Positions 7,521 through 16,592 of a DNA stretch of 64,000 nt are shown one piece after another. Made by a program: the position numbers and the translations under genes. Numbering within the stretch: position 1 is the stretch's first letter; every line of letters starts with the position of its first letter. Source of the DNA: Pseudomonadales bacterium (GTDB lineage: Bacteria > Pseudomonadota > Gammaproteobacteria > Pseudomonadales > Pseudohongiellaceae); assembly GCA_024234395.1 (NCBI GenBank), contig JACKOH010000001.1, positions 1,011,001-1,075,000 on the forward strand, read 5' to 3'. The notes under the pieces are model-generated. The model was not told where the DNA came from. It did not search any database and was given only the letters and a program-made list of their open reading frames with translations.

Positions 7521-9974
7521 ATGAACGAACAGATTACGCGAGGAATACAAGAGGGGCGGGTAATACTATTCTTGGGAGCTGGAGCATCGATAGGTTCTCG
7601 TAATTCAGAACAATTGGACCCACCTCTTGCTGCTGATTTAGCCAAAACAATTGCAGAAAAAGCCGGCTGGACATATAGCAATGAACAATTGGGCACTGTA
7701 TATGCTGCGGCTAAGACGGTACTGGGTACGGAACTTGATCGCTTACTGGTGAATAAATATCTGCACTGCAAGCCATCTTCGGAATATTTATCTATAGCCA
7801 AATTCCCTTGGACGAGAATTTACACAACTAATATAGATGATGCTCTCGAAAAAGCATTAGAAGAGAATTCGCAACAAAAAGTTAATGTAAAAAATAGAAA
7901 TGACCGGATCGAAGATAAGGATCAACTTTTTAGTCGCGTCGAATACATCTATCTAAATGGGTCGGTGAAGCGCCCTGATACTGGATTTGTATTTTCGCCA
8001 GAGGAGTATGGAAAGGCTAGCGCATCGAGACCTCAGTGGTACGAGGAGGTTGCTAGCGACTTTTTACAATGCACATTCGTGTTTATTGGAACAAGCTTAG
8101 ATGAACCTACGCTCTATCACCAAATAGAGCGGTACAAAGAAAGAGCTGGAGTTTCTGCGCCAAAAAGTTACGTCATAACGCCTCACGCCACGCCAATTCA
8201 AATTGCAAGCCTTGAAAGTTATGGGCTTTCACATATTGCGGGATCGGTGAATACTTTTGCTAATTGGCTTGATAATAATTTCATCCCGATACCCTCTCCT
8301 TTAGATATTGCCAAAACCCGGTTTCCCGAACTGGCAATGTTACTGGATAAAACCTCAAGTGAGGACCAAGCAGAAAAGGCTGAATTGTTTAAGGATGTTT
8401 TATCAATTAACCGCCAAAATTTGTCTGTTCGATCAAGAGACTCTAATACTGGAACAGTTCGCCAGTTCTATAAGGGTTTTAAACCAACCTGGATCGATGT
8501 GATGGATGGCGTACCCGCCACACTAAAACAGTTTGCTTCATTTGAGTCTCAAATCCTTAATGCGAAGAACAACGGCCACAAAATGATAGCGCTAATTGGT
8601 CCTGCCGGAAGTGGCAAATCAACGATGTTGAAAATGACATCATTGAAGATTTCGGAGCAAGGTAAAAAAGTTTATTCTTTATCAACCGCACCAGATCGCA
8701 TTGAGCGAGTATTGTACGAATTAGAAAAAGCGAATAACGATTCGTTCTATGTATTCATCGACAGGATTGATCCCATCAAAAACGAACTTAGGAAAGTTCT
8801 TGATTCCTTGAACAAGTCGATAATAGTGTCAGCAGAAAGTCAGAATATTTGGCACAACAGACTAGAATCTAAGTATAAATTGCAAATAGTTTGCACGTAT
8901 TCTATCAATGAAATTGATGAAGAAGATGTCGTGCCGCTTTTAGATAAACTCAGAACCTTTGGACCGTGGACGCGACTTGGCACTATGTCAGACAAAGCGC
9001 GTAGAAGGGAGATTTTTGAAAGATCTAAAAGACAGCTTTTAATAGGGCTAATGGAGTCTACGACTGGAGTTGGATTTGAGCAAATTATCCAAAAGGACTA
9101 CGAATCGATTGCTTCCGAGGCTGATAAGTTTTTCTTTGTGCTCGTGTGCATAGCGACTATGCATCGATGCCATCTCTCGTCTTCAATTGGCTCCAGAAGC
9201 TTGACTGATGCGGGAATTACAGAGTCCCCCGCAGCGATAGCATCAAGGCTCAAAGGGCTCATTGACCATCAAGGCACTAATTTTGTTGCAAGGCATCCTG
9301 TTTACGCGAGAAAAATCATGGAGTCAGTCGTCGATCGAGCCTTAATTTCTAACGTTATTAAATCAATTTTGTCGGGCTTTAGCGTATACCAACACCCAGT
9401 CGTAGCAAACTTGAATAAGAATGATTCCAGCTTTTTCAAGGCCGTGATTAATCACCGTTTCTTGGCAGACGTATTACGGAACGATGAGAGAGTGATTTTT
9501 TCTATCTACTCTAGTCAGGAAAAATCTTTTGAAAGTGACGGCCTTTACTGGCTTCAATATGGCTTATCAAAAAGAGATTTTGGTTATCATTTAGACGCTT
9601 TCGAACTTTTTCAAACAGCTCATAATGCATACGCACACGAACATACAACACATGCATTGGCACAACAGAAACTAATTTTGGCGTCATCGAACCATATATC
9701 TCCTGAGCAAGCTAGGAATCATTTACAAGAAGCTATTGAATTGCTCGAAAGTCTAGATCATACCTTACAAAGTGATGATACTTACCCAATCGTTACATTA
9801 GCGGAAGGGCATGTGAAGGCACTTAGAGCTCTTGATGGCGAAATTGCGAGAGTAAAGGCCAGGGAATATATTGATAGGATTGACAGTCGGTTGCGAGGAT
9901 TTAAGGATCAGAGGCTGATCGATTCAAAAGCCAAGTTGTTAACATATGCAACTACTGGGAATTGGAGTGAGTAG
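7521..9974 (+). CDS. SIR2-like / P-loop (STAND-like) putative antiphage protein
   Basis: A ~817-residue protein. Residues 1-250 form a SIR2-like fold: NAD-binding GAGAS (about 19-23), TTNIDDALE around Asn104, and FIGTSLDEP near 190. The usual catalytic LHG reads LNG at about 145-147 (YIYLNGSVKRP), so the general-base His is replaced by Asn. A P-loop NTPase follows, with Walker A GPAGSGKST at about 360 and Walker B-like YVFIDRID at about 411. The C-terminal ~200 residues are helical and TPR-like (YHLDAFELFQTAHNAYAHEH, then HLQEAIELLESL). SIR2 plus STAND NTPase is the layout of Avs5-type defence sensors that deplete NAD on infection; assignment to defence is inferred. An ATG at 7503 would add six residues. 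The gene is much more AT-rich than its neighbours and sits between IS copies A and B, suggesting transfer. Confidence 0.8.
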   Translation: MNEQITRGIQEGRVILFLGAGASIGSRNSEQLDPPLAADLAKTIAEKAGWTYSNEQLGTVYAAAKTVLGTELDRLLVNKYLHCKPSSEYLSIAKFPWTRIYTTNIDDALEKALEENSQQKVNVKNRNDRIEDKDQLFSRVEYIYLNGSVKRPDTGFVFSPEEYGKASASRPQWYEEVASDFLQCTFVFIGTSLDEPTLYHQIERYKERAGVSAPKSYVITPHATPIQIASLESYGLSHIAGSVNTFANWLDNNFIPIPSPLDIAKTRFPELAMLLDKTSSEDQAEKAELFKDVLSINRQNLSVRSRDSNTGTVRQFYKGFKPTWIDVMDGVPATLKQFASFESQILNAKNNGHKMIALIGPAGSGKSTMLKMTSLKISEQGKKVYSLSTAPDRIERVLYELEKANNDSFYVFIDRIDPIKNELRKVLDSLNKSIIVSAESQNIWHNRLESKYKLQIVCTYSINEIDEEDVVPLLDKLRTFGPWTRLGTMSDKARRREIFERSKRQLLIGLMESTTGVGFEQIIQKDYESIASEADKFFFVLVCIATMHRCHLSSSIGSRSLTDAGITESPAAIASRLKGLIDHQGTNFVARHPVYARKIMESVVDRALISNVIKSILSGFSVYQHPVVANLNKNDSSFFKAVINHRFLADVLRNDERVIFSIYSSQEKSFESDGLYWLQYGLSKRDFGYHLDAFELFQTAHNAYAHEHTTHALAQQKLILASSNHISPEQARNHLQEAIELLESLDHTLQSDDTYPIVTLAEGHVKALRALDGEIARVKAREYIDRIDSRLRGFKDQRLIDSKAKLLTYATTGNWSE

Positions 9975-10183
9975 TCCTGATTATCTTAGCCAGAAGTAGA
10001 CGAGGAATGTAAGTATGGCAACAATCCATTCTAATCCTAGCCTGCAAGTTTGATTTCGCCTTCAAAGTAAATCATAGGAAATCCCTCGCTTATCGTGGCA
10101 TTGACTACTAAGAAGGTGTAAATTGCTAGTTTCATAGGAACACCCGATGTGACTTATGAATAGACAATAAGAAAGGAATGGCA

Positions 10184-10771
10184 ATGACAGACTCAGACGA
10201 ACTGGACAAAAAACTAGAAACCCAGAATGAGCGAATTACTGAAATAGAAACAACGTTTAAAATTGTAAAGATTGTTGCAGGTTTTTTTGGGGTAGGTGGA
10301 GCGGCCGGGTTAGCAATTTTAGTTTTTTTGTTAACGAAAATCGACACGGTTTCGGAGGAAGTCGATAACCTCGACCGAAGAGCTCAGAACATTATCGATG
10401 AAGCAAAAAAGCCAGCATTAGATGAATTAAGAAAAAGCAAGAATGACCATGTAAGCGAGATCGATAGGCACGTAAGTAATTTAATGCAGAACTATGCTCA
10501 ACCTAGGGTAGCGGAAATTTCTGTCAATAGTCCTTTTAGTAGATACGAAACGACCAGAATACCATTTTCGTGGCCTCTGCGAGATGGCGAGCAGCGACTT
10601 ACGCCAACTGCGGCATACGTAGCAGATATAACCGGAGTAGGGTTTGCAGAGCTAATTTTGAGCGTACAAGATGTAAGCGCGGATGGAGGTGCATTGTATG
10701 TACATAATTCAATCAGTGGCCCTTGGGAAGAAGCAAACTTCAGCGTGAAAGTGGTTGCTATTTATTATTAG
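10184..10771 (+). CDS. Coiled-coil membrane protein of unknown function
   Basis: A 195-residue protein with an N-terminal coiled coil (residues ~1-25), one transmembrane segment (IVAGFFGVGGAAGLAILVFLL), a second long heptad-rich coiled coil (~48-100), and a C-terminal beta-rich domain of ~85 residues ending in VKVVAIYY. The ATG at 10184 is preferred over 10178 because AAGGA lies 6 bp before it. It is on the same strand as the SIR2 gene, 209 bp downstream, and shares its low GC. I do not recognise the family. A single-span protein with this shape could be a membrane partner or effector of the defence gene, or an unrelated passenger. Confidence 0.65.
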   Translation: MTDSDELDKKLETQNERITEIETTFKIVKIVAGFFGVGGAAGLAILVFLLTKIDTVSEEVDNLDRRAQNIIDEAKKPALDELRKSKNDHVSEIDRHVSNLMQNYAQPRVAEISVNSPFSRYETTRIPFSWPLRDGEQRLTPTAAYVADITGVGFAELILSVQDVSADGGALYVHNSISGPWEEANFSVKVVAIYY

Positions 10772-11134
10772 CACTTGAATGTTCCCACTCAATGTAGTGA
10801 AGCAATTTCTTTTTAAGTATTTCTTGCCCTCACTTTTTTACAAATATATTTATGAAAACATTTACTAGAGTATCAAAGTGAACGTCGGCAATTGGCGAAA
10901 GTAAACGTCAGCCAATCCTTAGATATTTCGTAAACGAATGTTTCCACATTTTTTACATAATCTAGTTACGCCAAGCTATACCTAGCAATTCTCTGATATC
11001 TGATAGTAGTAGAAGATTTCCACCATAGTGGTCGACTTCATGCAGGTAATTCGAAGCGAGTTACTCTTCGCGAAACCGTTGGGCTGTCTCGCTCCAGCCC
11101 AACGGTCTCCGCTTTATTCTGAACAGGATAGTGC
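10772..11134. other. AT-rich intergenic region ending in a terminator
   Basis: This 363-bp stretch holds no open frame with family features. Its left two thirds keep the low GC of the SIR2 segment; around 11060 the composition rises to that of the flanking chromosome, which probably marks the right edge of the acquired block. The terminator at 11076-11105 lies in the right part. Confidence 0.5.
11076..11105 (-). terminator. Stem-loop terminator after DUF1080 gene
   Basis: A perfect 10-bp stem (CCGTTGGGCT / AGCCCAACGG) with a 10-base loop lies 29 bp beyond the stop codon of the minus-strand gene at 11135. It is followed on that strand by TTTC, so it is a weak but plausible intrinsic terminator. 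Confidence 0.6.
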
Positions 11135-11734
11135 TTACAGTGGCCGGATCTGTACGCTGCGGAACCGCACCGTACCACGGCCCCATTGCAGCGCGATCGG
11201 TCCGCTGGAAAACTGGCTGTCTTCGGCCTCTGCAGTAGTGACACCATTCAGCACCGCTTTCAACTGCGGCCCATTTGCTGTGATTTCATAGGTGTTCCAC
11301 TTACCGCCGGCCTTGGGGTAGGGTTCGGCGACTGGCGCGATATGCACAATACCCCCGGTTCCGAAGCTCAGATCGGGTCGCTGATCGAAGATATTCGCTT
11401 CGTAGCAGCTGCGATCGGTAATGACCTGCGGATCCTGGCAGCGCATGTAAATTCCGCTGTTGGCATCGTCGCTGACCCAGAATTCCACCCGTAACTCGAA
11501 ATTATCGTAACTTTCTTTTGTCACCAGGTAGCCCGGTCCGTCGGCACTGGAAGTGGCGCCAACCATGCCGTCGTAGCCAGCCCAGTTGGCTGAGCCCACG
11601 CGGTTGAAATTGTTCATGCCGGAGGTACCTTCAAGCAACGTGATCCAGCCGGCGTCGGCACTGAACACGACAGGGCCAGCCAGTGCTGCAGCAAGTCCTG
11701 TGACAAGGAGAAAAGAGCGTGTTAACTGTTTCAT
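11135..11734 (-). CDS. Secreted DUF1080-domain (LamG-like) protein
   Basis: A 199-residue protein with a clear Sec signal peptide (MKQLTRSFLLVTGLAAALAG, cut around VFSADA) and one 3-keto-disaccharide hydrolase/DUF1080 domain. The domain pattern is visible in GWITLLEGTSGMNNF near the N-terminus, DNFELRVEFWVSDDANSGIYMR in the middle and ALQWGRGTVRFRSVQIRPL at the end. These concanavalin-like periplasmic proteins bind or cleave modified sugars; the substrate here is unknown. A Shine-Dalgarno-like AAGGGG precedes the ATG. It is a single-gene unit with its own terminator, and it is the only normal-GC gene in the block between IS copies A and B. Confidence 0.85.
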   Translation of the reverse strand: MKQLTRSFLLVTGLAAALAGPVVFSADAGWITLLEGTSGMNNFNRVGSANWAGYDGMVGATSSADGPGYLVTKESYDNFELRVEFWVSDDANSGIYMRCQDPQVITDRSCYEANIFDQRPDLSFGTGGIVHIAPVAEPYPKAGGKWNTYEITANGPQLKAVLNGVTTAEAEDSQFSSGPIALQWGRGTVRFRSVQIRPL

Positions 11735-11971
11735 GATGGAACCCCTTAGTTTTGATGCGCCTTGAGTGCGGCAACTTCCGACCCTGCTGGATGCTGTCGG
11801 GTCTGCTCATCGCCTGAATATACACCGCTATCCGACAAACCCCAAGCGCCTGCCGGTCACAGACTGCCGCCGGGCCAAACGTGGGTCGGTGAATTGTCGC
11901 CTTGCCACGCCGGAATGCAGCAGCAGGCGGTTTGGGGCAGTCAAAGCCAGGCTGCCGGTGTATGCTAGCGG

Positions 11972-12100
11972 ATGTCGTCGACTCCGCCGGGCCCTGCTTT
12001 CGTGCACATCCAGCTGCAACATTACCGTACCCTGATCGTGCTCGGGCTTGCCCAGAGTTTTGGTATGACTACGGCGCAGCAGCGATGGGGTTGTGAATAG
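11972..12100 (+). pseudogene. 5' fragment of an MFS transporter cut by IS copy B
   Basis: The frame opens at ATG 11972, and HYRTLIVLGLAQSFGMTTA matches the first transmembrane helix of major facilitator superfamily transporters. After this helix the frame enters the IS copy B segment at 12078 and ends a few codons later at TAG 12100. The rest of the transporter is not found to the right of copy B, so flanking DNA was lost as well as interrupted. Confidence 0.6.
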
Positions 12101-14142
12101 GCGGAAATGTTAATAAAAGGAAGCCTTCTTCCGACTATCACAATGAGGCGTACCCGCGTACCGTCAGTACCTTTTTCAAGCAGGAGGACCTCGAAAGCCG
12201 TCTGGCCAAGCGCAAGGTGTGTGTCGATCCATTGACCAAGCCGATAGACTAGTCAGCCGGGCAACGGCGAAACAACCCGGGCGCTGGTCTACACTGGCAG
12301 TGACACCCTGTCGAAAAGGACGTCGACTTGCCGCTGCCAGCTACGTTACCCGGTGGATTCCCGCCCGCTCTTTCAGCCGCAACCCTTCCCCGCTACCGGC
12401 GTCACCAGCCGGAAACGACCCTGCTGTACCGTATCGTCGAGCAGCACTACCCGGCCTTCCTCGCCCTCCGGGAAGCCGAAGGCCGAAGCTTGCCCGACTA
12501 CGTGCAGCAGGAGTTTAATGACTACCTCAGGTGCGGCCGCCTGGAACACGGCTTCCTCAGAGTCCGCTGCGAGAGCTGCCACCACGAGAAGCTGGTGGCG
12601 TTCTCCTGGCCGCTCCTGCGCATCCATGCGCTCGCGGCATTAGTGCATCCATGCACGTCACAACGAAGGGGCTTCTGCCCCAGCTGCGGCGCCCGGCGAA
12701 TGGTGGAAAGCGCCGCCCTGCTGGTGGACGAGGTCTTTCCCGTCAGACCGATCCGCCAGTGGGTGCTTACCGTCCCGTTCCCGCTGCGTTTCCTGTTTGC
12801 CGCCTATCCGGAACTGATGGGAAGAGTCCTCGGTATCGTGACCCGAGCCATCTCCACCCACTTGGCCCACCAGGCCGGGCTCACCAGGAAGGAAGCTCAC
12901 ACCGGGGCGGTCACCCTGATCCAGCGCTTCGGCTCGGCCCTGAACCTAAACATTCACTTCCACATGCTGTTTCTGGACGGGGTGTATATACAGGACGATG
13001 CCGGCCACTACGGCTTCCGTCGCACGCCACCCCCGACCGTCGAGCAGCTCCACGACCTGCTCCATGCCATCAGCCGGCGGGTGGCCAGCTTCCTGGAACG
13101 GCGGGGGATCCTGGAGCGGGATGCGCAGAACAGCTACCTGACCCTGGAAGGCCTGGAGGAAGACCCGCTCCAGGACCTCCACAGCCACTCGCTCACCTAT
13201 CGCATCGCAGTGGGCCCGCAGAAGGGCCGCAAGGTGTTCTGCCTGCAGACCATTCCCCCAAAGCCGGAAGAGCAGCCCGAACACGCCCGGGTCGCCAAAC
13301 TCAACGGCTTCAGCCTGCACGCCGGGGTGGCCGCCCGGGCCGATCAGCGTGACAAGCTGGAACGGCTGTGCCGCTACATCGCCCGCCCGGCGATCGCGGA
13401 GAAACGCCTGTCACTCACCTCGACCGGCAAGGTACGCTACGAGCTGAAGACGCCGTTCAGAAACGGTACCACCCACGTGATCTTCGAACCGTTGGACTTT
13501 GTTGCACGACTGGCCGCCCTGGTGCCGAAGCCAAGAGTCAACTTGACCCGCTTCCATGGGGTCTTCGCCCCCAACAGTAAACACCGTGCCGCCATCACGC
13601 CGTCGGGGCGGGGCAGGGGAAGCAACAAGAACAAGGACCGACTCCACCCGGATGACAGAACGCCTGCCGAACGTCACGCCGCCATGACATGGGCCCAGCG
13701 CCTGAAACGGGTCTTCCAGATCGACATCGAAACCTGCGAGAAGTGTCAGGGGCCGGTAAGGATTGTCGCCTGCATCGAAGACCCGGCGGTGATCCGGCAG
13801 ATACTGGCACATTTGAGCAAGAGGGAATCCGCCGATTCCCAGGCACAGCTCCCGCCTGAACGGGCCCCGCCGCAGAGCAACCTGTTCGACGACGCCTGAC
13901 TCGATTACAAGTAGAAAGAAGGAGAATTTACAGTCTGCCAGGGAGGGCGGCCGGCGGCCCCTCGGTCCGGTGCCGGCATGCGTGCCTGTTTTCAATGCAT
14001 CGGGGCTGACAAGCAGAGGATTTCCGGGTTTTCCGTCCAAAGGGACGACCATGCATGAATCACGATGGCCTAACGACCACACACCTGGACACACCTGGAC
14101 ATTGCCCTGGTATCAGAGATACCTTTTGTACTTCTTATAAGC
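12078..14142 (+). mobile_element. IS91-like element, copy B, with captured abiEii tail
   Basis: The core runs from about 12289 to 14142, ending in the same hairpin and TTCTTATAAGC terminus as copy A. The 211 bp before the core (12078-12288) are identical to 5154-5364 upstream of copy A and include the last six codons of abiEii with its stop. B is therefore a derivative of A, or of an A-like copy at the abiE locus, that carried upstream flank with it. A ~70-bp stretch of the 3' arm present in A (around 7018-7100) is missing in B. Left and right neighbours are both truncated genes. Confidence 0.85.
12328..13899 (+). CDS. IS91-family HUH transposase, copy B
   Basis: A 523-residue transposase almost identical to copy A, with the same TTG start, zinc ribbon containing the 17-residue insertion, HFHM metal-binding motif and LCRYIARP tyrosine segment. 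Differences are clustered: 13148-13290 (EGLEEDPLQDLHSHSLTY, then GRKVFC and EQPEHARV) matches copy E rather than copy A (DGLEEDPLQDLHSHSVTY). This suggests gene conversion between copies. The frame is complete and could be functional if the altered zinc ribbon is tolerated. Confidence 0.92.
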   Translation: MPLPATLPGGFPPALSAATLPRYRRHQPETTLLYRIVEQHYPAFLALREAEGRSLPDYVQQEFNDYLRCGRLEHGFLRVRCESCHHEKLVAFSWPLLRIHALAALVHPCTSQRRGFCPSCGARRMVESAALLVDEVFPVRPIRQWVLTVPFPLRFLFAAYPELMGRVLGIVTRAISTHLAHQAGLTRKEAHTGAVTLIQRFGSALNLNIHFHMLFLDGVYIQDDAGHYGFRRTPPPTVEQLHDLLHAISRRVASFLERRGILERDAQNSYLTLEGLEEDPLQDLHSHSLTYRIAVGPQKGRKVFCLQTIPPKPEEQPEHARVAKLNGFSLHAGVAARADQRDKLERLCRYIARPAIAEKRLSLTSTGKVRYELKTPFRNGTTHVIFEPLDFVARLAALVPKPRVNLTRFHGVFAPNSKHRAAITPSGRGRGSNKNKDRLHPDDRTPAERHAAMTWAQRLKRVFQIDIETCEKCQGPVRIVACIEDPAVIRQILAHLSKRESADSQAQLPPERAPPQSNLFDDA

Positions 14143-14143
14143 T

Positions 14144-14590
14144 ATCCGCACAAGGCCTGAGGAATTTTTTCGCGAACTCAGAAGGGGTGAGCGCTTCAAG
14201 GCGTTGGATAATCAACTGGCAGTATTAGCTGAATTGCTGGCTGACCGGCAGTTTCTGGATGATCGCTTGCATATCGGAATTCTGATTGACCGGGCCAGCG
14301 CCAGGCTCGAAGCCATTACACTTTACCAGGAATACCCTAAAGAAGTTTATCGCGTCTACCGGCAACTCACCGCCGGGCGCGGGCCCAAGTCAAGTACCGC
14401 CGCATTGCGTCGTGGCCTGCGTAAAGATATAGCAGTCTTTGAAGAAATCACCGAAACGGCCGCCGCTCTGATTGACACCTCTGATGCATTAACTGCAGCT
14501 GAGATCACGCAGGTGCAAAACCTGCTGGCCAGCAATCGTGAGCAACTGACCGTCTTCAAAAAACAGTGGCCGTCGATCTTCACCAACTAG
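14144..14590 (+). pseudogene. Hypothetical protein, 5' end removed by IS copy B
   Basis: The reading frame is open from the IS border (IRTRPEEFFRELRRGERFKALDNQLAVLAELL) to TAG 14590, but there is no ATG. The first possible initiator is TTG at 14204, which would cut into a helical, charged region that clearly continues upstream. It is therefore best read as the last ~148 codons of a gene whose start was replaced by copy B. The residue pattern is all-helical (FLDDRLHIGILIDRASARLEA, then DIAVFEEITETAAALIDTS) and soluble. I recognise no family; it is not part of the MFS gene on the other side of copy B. Confidence 0.55.
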
Positions 14591-14717
14591 CCATCTCCGA
14601 AGTCACCACTGGCCGATTTACATTCCGAGCTGGACAATCCCTCATAGCAGCGATAACGTTTATGCGCTGAAAAACATCGTAATATCACCTGACTGAAAAG
14701 CACTCTGGATATTTCCC

Positions 14718-16592
14718 ATGCGCTTGATCACATTGCTCTGCACCCTCGGCCTTGCCCCATTCGCAGTTGGCCAGGAATACTCAATTCAGGCACCAGACCA
14801 GGCACATATACGCCAACGCATCGAGGTGAACTGGGCAGCACCTCAGGACACGGGCGGCATGCTTGAAATCCGGCCAATAGAGGAGGGCGCCCGGCGAGTA
14901 GCTTACGCTTACGTACGCAACAACCCCGAAGGCATAGAAGCGCCTGAAGCACCCGGCGAATATGTGCTGGTTTTTATGTTCGAAAGCGAAGTGCGTGCCT
15001 CGGCCCCGTTGACAGTCGTGATGGCCGAAGCAACAGTTTCAGGGCCGGATTCGGCAGGTGCCGGTGAAACGCTGGAAGTAAGTTGGCAGGGGCCGGCCAG
15101 TCGCAGCGACAATATCACCTGGGCGCAACGCAACGGTGGCACCATTCGTGGCACATCCTATGGCTATGTGCAGGATGCCACGCAAGGCAGCCGCAGTCTT
15201 CGTGCACCGGCCGATGCCGGCGAATACGATATTGTCTATGTAAGCGGCAGCACCATCCTGGCGCGTCATCCAGTAACAGTGGGTTCCATTGCCGCGACGG
15301 TGACGGCCCCGGCGACTATCCATGCCGGGGGCAGCTTCGAGGTTTCATTCGAGGGGCCTGAAAATTCAGGCGACCTGATAACCTTTTCCGATCGAGACGG
15401 CGAAGCCCGCAATGGCATCGGTAGTTACACTTATGTGGGCAATGCTGACGGCAATGCCGTTATGTTGCGGGCCGGTGAAACCCTTGGCGCCTACGATGTG
15501 GTTTATGAATCCAATGGCCGGGTGATTGGGCGCTCGCCAATTGATATTGTTGAGGCCAGTGTTGCTATAGATGGCCCCGGTGAGGTGTCTGCCCGAACGT
15601 TGTTCGCTGCAGGTTGGTCCGGGGCGGGTAATGCCGGCGACAGAGTAATAATTGTTGACCCCGATGGCGACGAGTTTGACTACGCGTATATCGATCCAAT
15701 CACGCCGGAAGTAGAGTTGGTCGCGCCTGAGGTTGTGGGCAACTACACAATCGAATACCGCACCCGCGGTGGCTCAGTGGCCGCCAGCCAGGCGCTGCTT
15801 GTGGTGCCTGCCGAAGTGCCGCCGGGCGAATTGCTTGTTACCCAGGCCCGTGCTGCTCTGGGTAGCGGTGACGCGGTAGAAATTATTCTCGATGCGTCCG
15901 GCAGTATGTTGCAACGCCTGGGCAACGAGCGCCGAATAGAAATTGCCAAGCGAACCCTGACTGAACTGGTGAATGAAACGATTCCGGCCGGCACCGGCTT
16001 CGTGTTGCGCGTGTTTGGGCACCGGGAGGTAGATTCCTGCCGGACCGATCTTGAAATTCCACTTGGCCCGCTGGACCAGAGTGCGGCAACTGGCACTATC
16101 CAGGGCATCAATGCCATGAACCTGGCGCGCACGCCGATAGGTGATTCAATCGCTGCCGCACGCGCCGATCTGGCAGACGTGGTTGGGCAGCGTGTACTGG
16201 TTGTGCTCACAGACGGAGAGGAAACCTGTGAAGGTGACGCAGCAAGTGAAATTGAAGTCTTGCGCAACCTCGGCTGGGATATTCGCGTAAACATCGTCGG
16301 TTTTGCCATAGATGATGCGGAGCTGGTGCAAACCTTCGAAAGCTGGGCGGCGGCAGGTGGCGGTGAGTATTTCAATGCTACAAACGCAGAGGACCTGGGC
16401 GCTGCATTATTGCGGGCCGTTGCAACACCGTTCGAAGTGCTGGATAGCAACAATGCACCAGTTGCAAGAGGCCTGACTGGCGGCGACCCACTCGTTTTAC
16501 CGCCTGGCAATTACCGGGTAGTGGCCTCTGGCTCTGAAGTAGCAGTCACTGTAGTTTCTGAGGAAACGGTAACTGCCGGATTAGGCTTATAG
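14718..16592 (+). CDS. Secreted VWA-domain protein with Ig-like repeats
   Basis: A 624-residue protein with a Sec signal peptide (MRLITLLCTLGLAPFAVGQ). Four tandem ~85-residue Ig-like repeats follow, each with a VSGP/VTAPATI start, a G.YTYV or GYV centre and an AGEYDIVY-type end, spanning residues ~20-365. A von Willebrand A domain comes next, with a complete MIDAS DASGS motif at 392-396 and the supporting TPIGDS and VVLTDGEE segments, plus a short C-terminal beta region. It is probably a periplasmic or surface adhesion/scaffold protein that binds a divalent metal. The last two codons and the stop (GGC TTA TAG) lie in the terminus of IS copy C, which starts at 16585, so the original C-terminus was probably slightly longer. 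Confidence 0.85.
   Translation: MRLITLLCTLGLAPFAVGQEYSIQAPDQAHIRQRIEVNWAAPQDTGGMLEIRPIEEGARRVAYAYVRNNPEGIEAPEAPGEYVLVFMFESEVRASAPLTVVMAEATVSGPDSAGAGETLEVSWQGPASRSDNITWAQRNGGTIRGTSYGYVQDATQGSRSLRAPADAGEYDIVYVSGSTILARHPVTVGSIAATVTAPATIHAGGSFEVSFEGPENSGDLITFSDRDGEARNGIGSYTYVGNADGNAVMLRAGETLGAYDVVYESNGRVIGRSPIDIVEASVAIDGPGEVSARTLFAAGWSGAGNAGDRVIIVDPDGDEFDYAYIDPITPEVELVAPEVVGNYTIEYRTRGGSVAASQALLVVPAEVPPGELLVTQARAALGSGDAVEIILDASGSMLQRLGNERRIEIAKRTLTELVNETIPAGTGFVLRVFGHREVDSCRTDLEIPLGPLDQSAATGTIQGINAMNLARTPIGDSIAAARADLADVVGQRVLVVLTDGEETCEGDAASEIEVLRNLGWDIRVNIVGFAIDDAELVQTFESWAAAGGGEYFNATNAEDLGAALLRAVATPFEVLDSNNAPVARGLTGGDPLVLPPGNYRVVASGSEVAVTVVSEETVTAGLGL

Noticed and set aside
15743..16510. 255-residue minus-strand open frame
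   Set aside because: Antisense of the VWA gene, Ser/Arg/Pro-rich, no recognised features.
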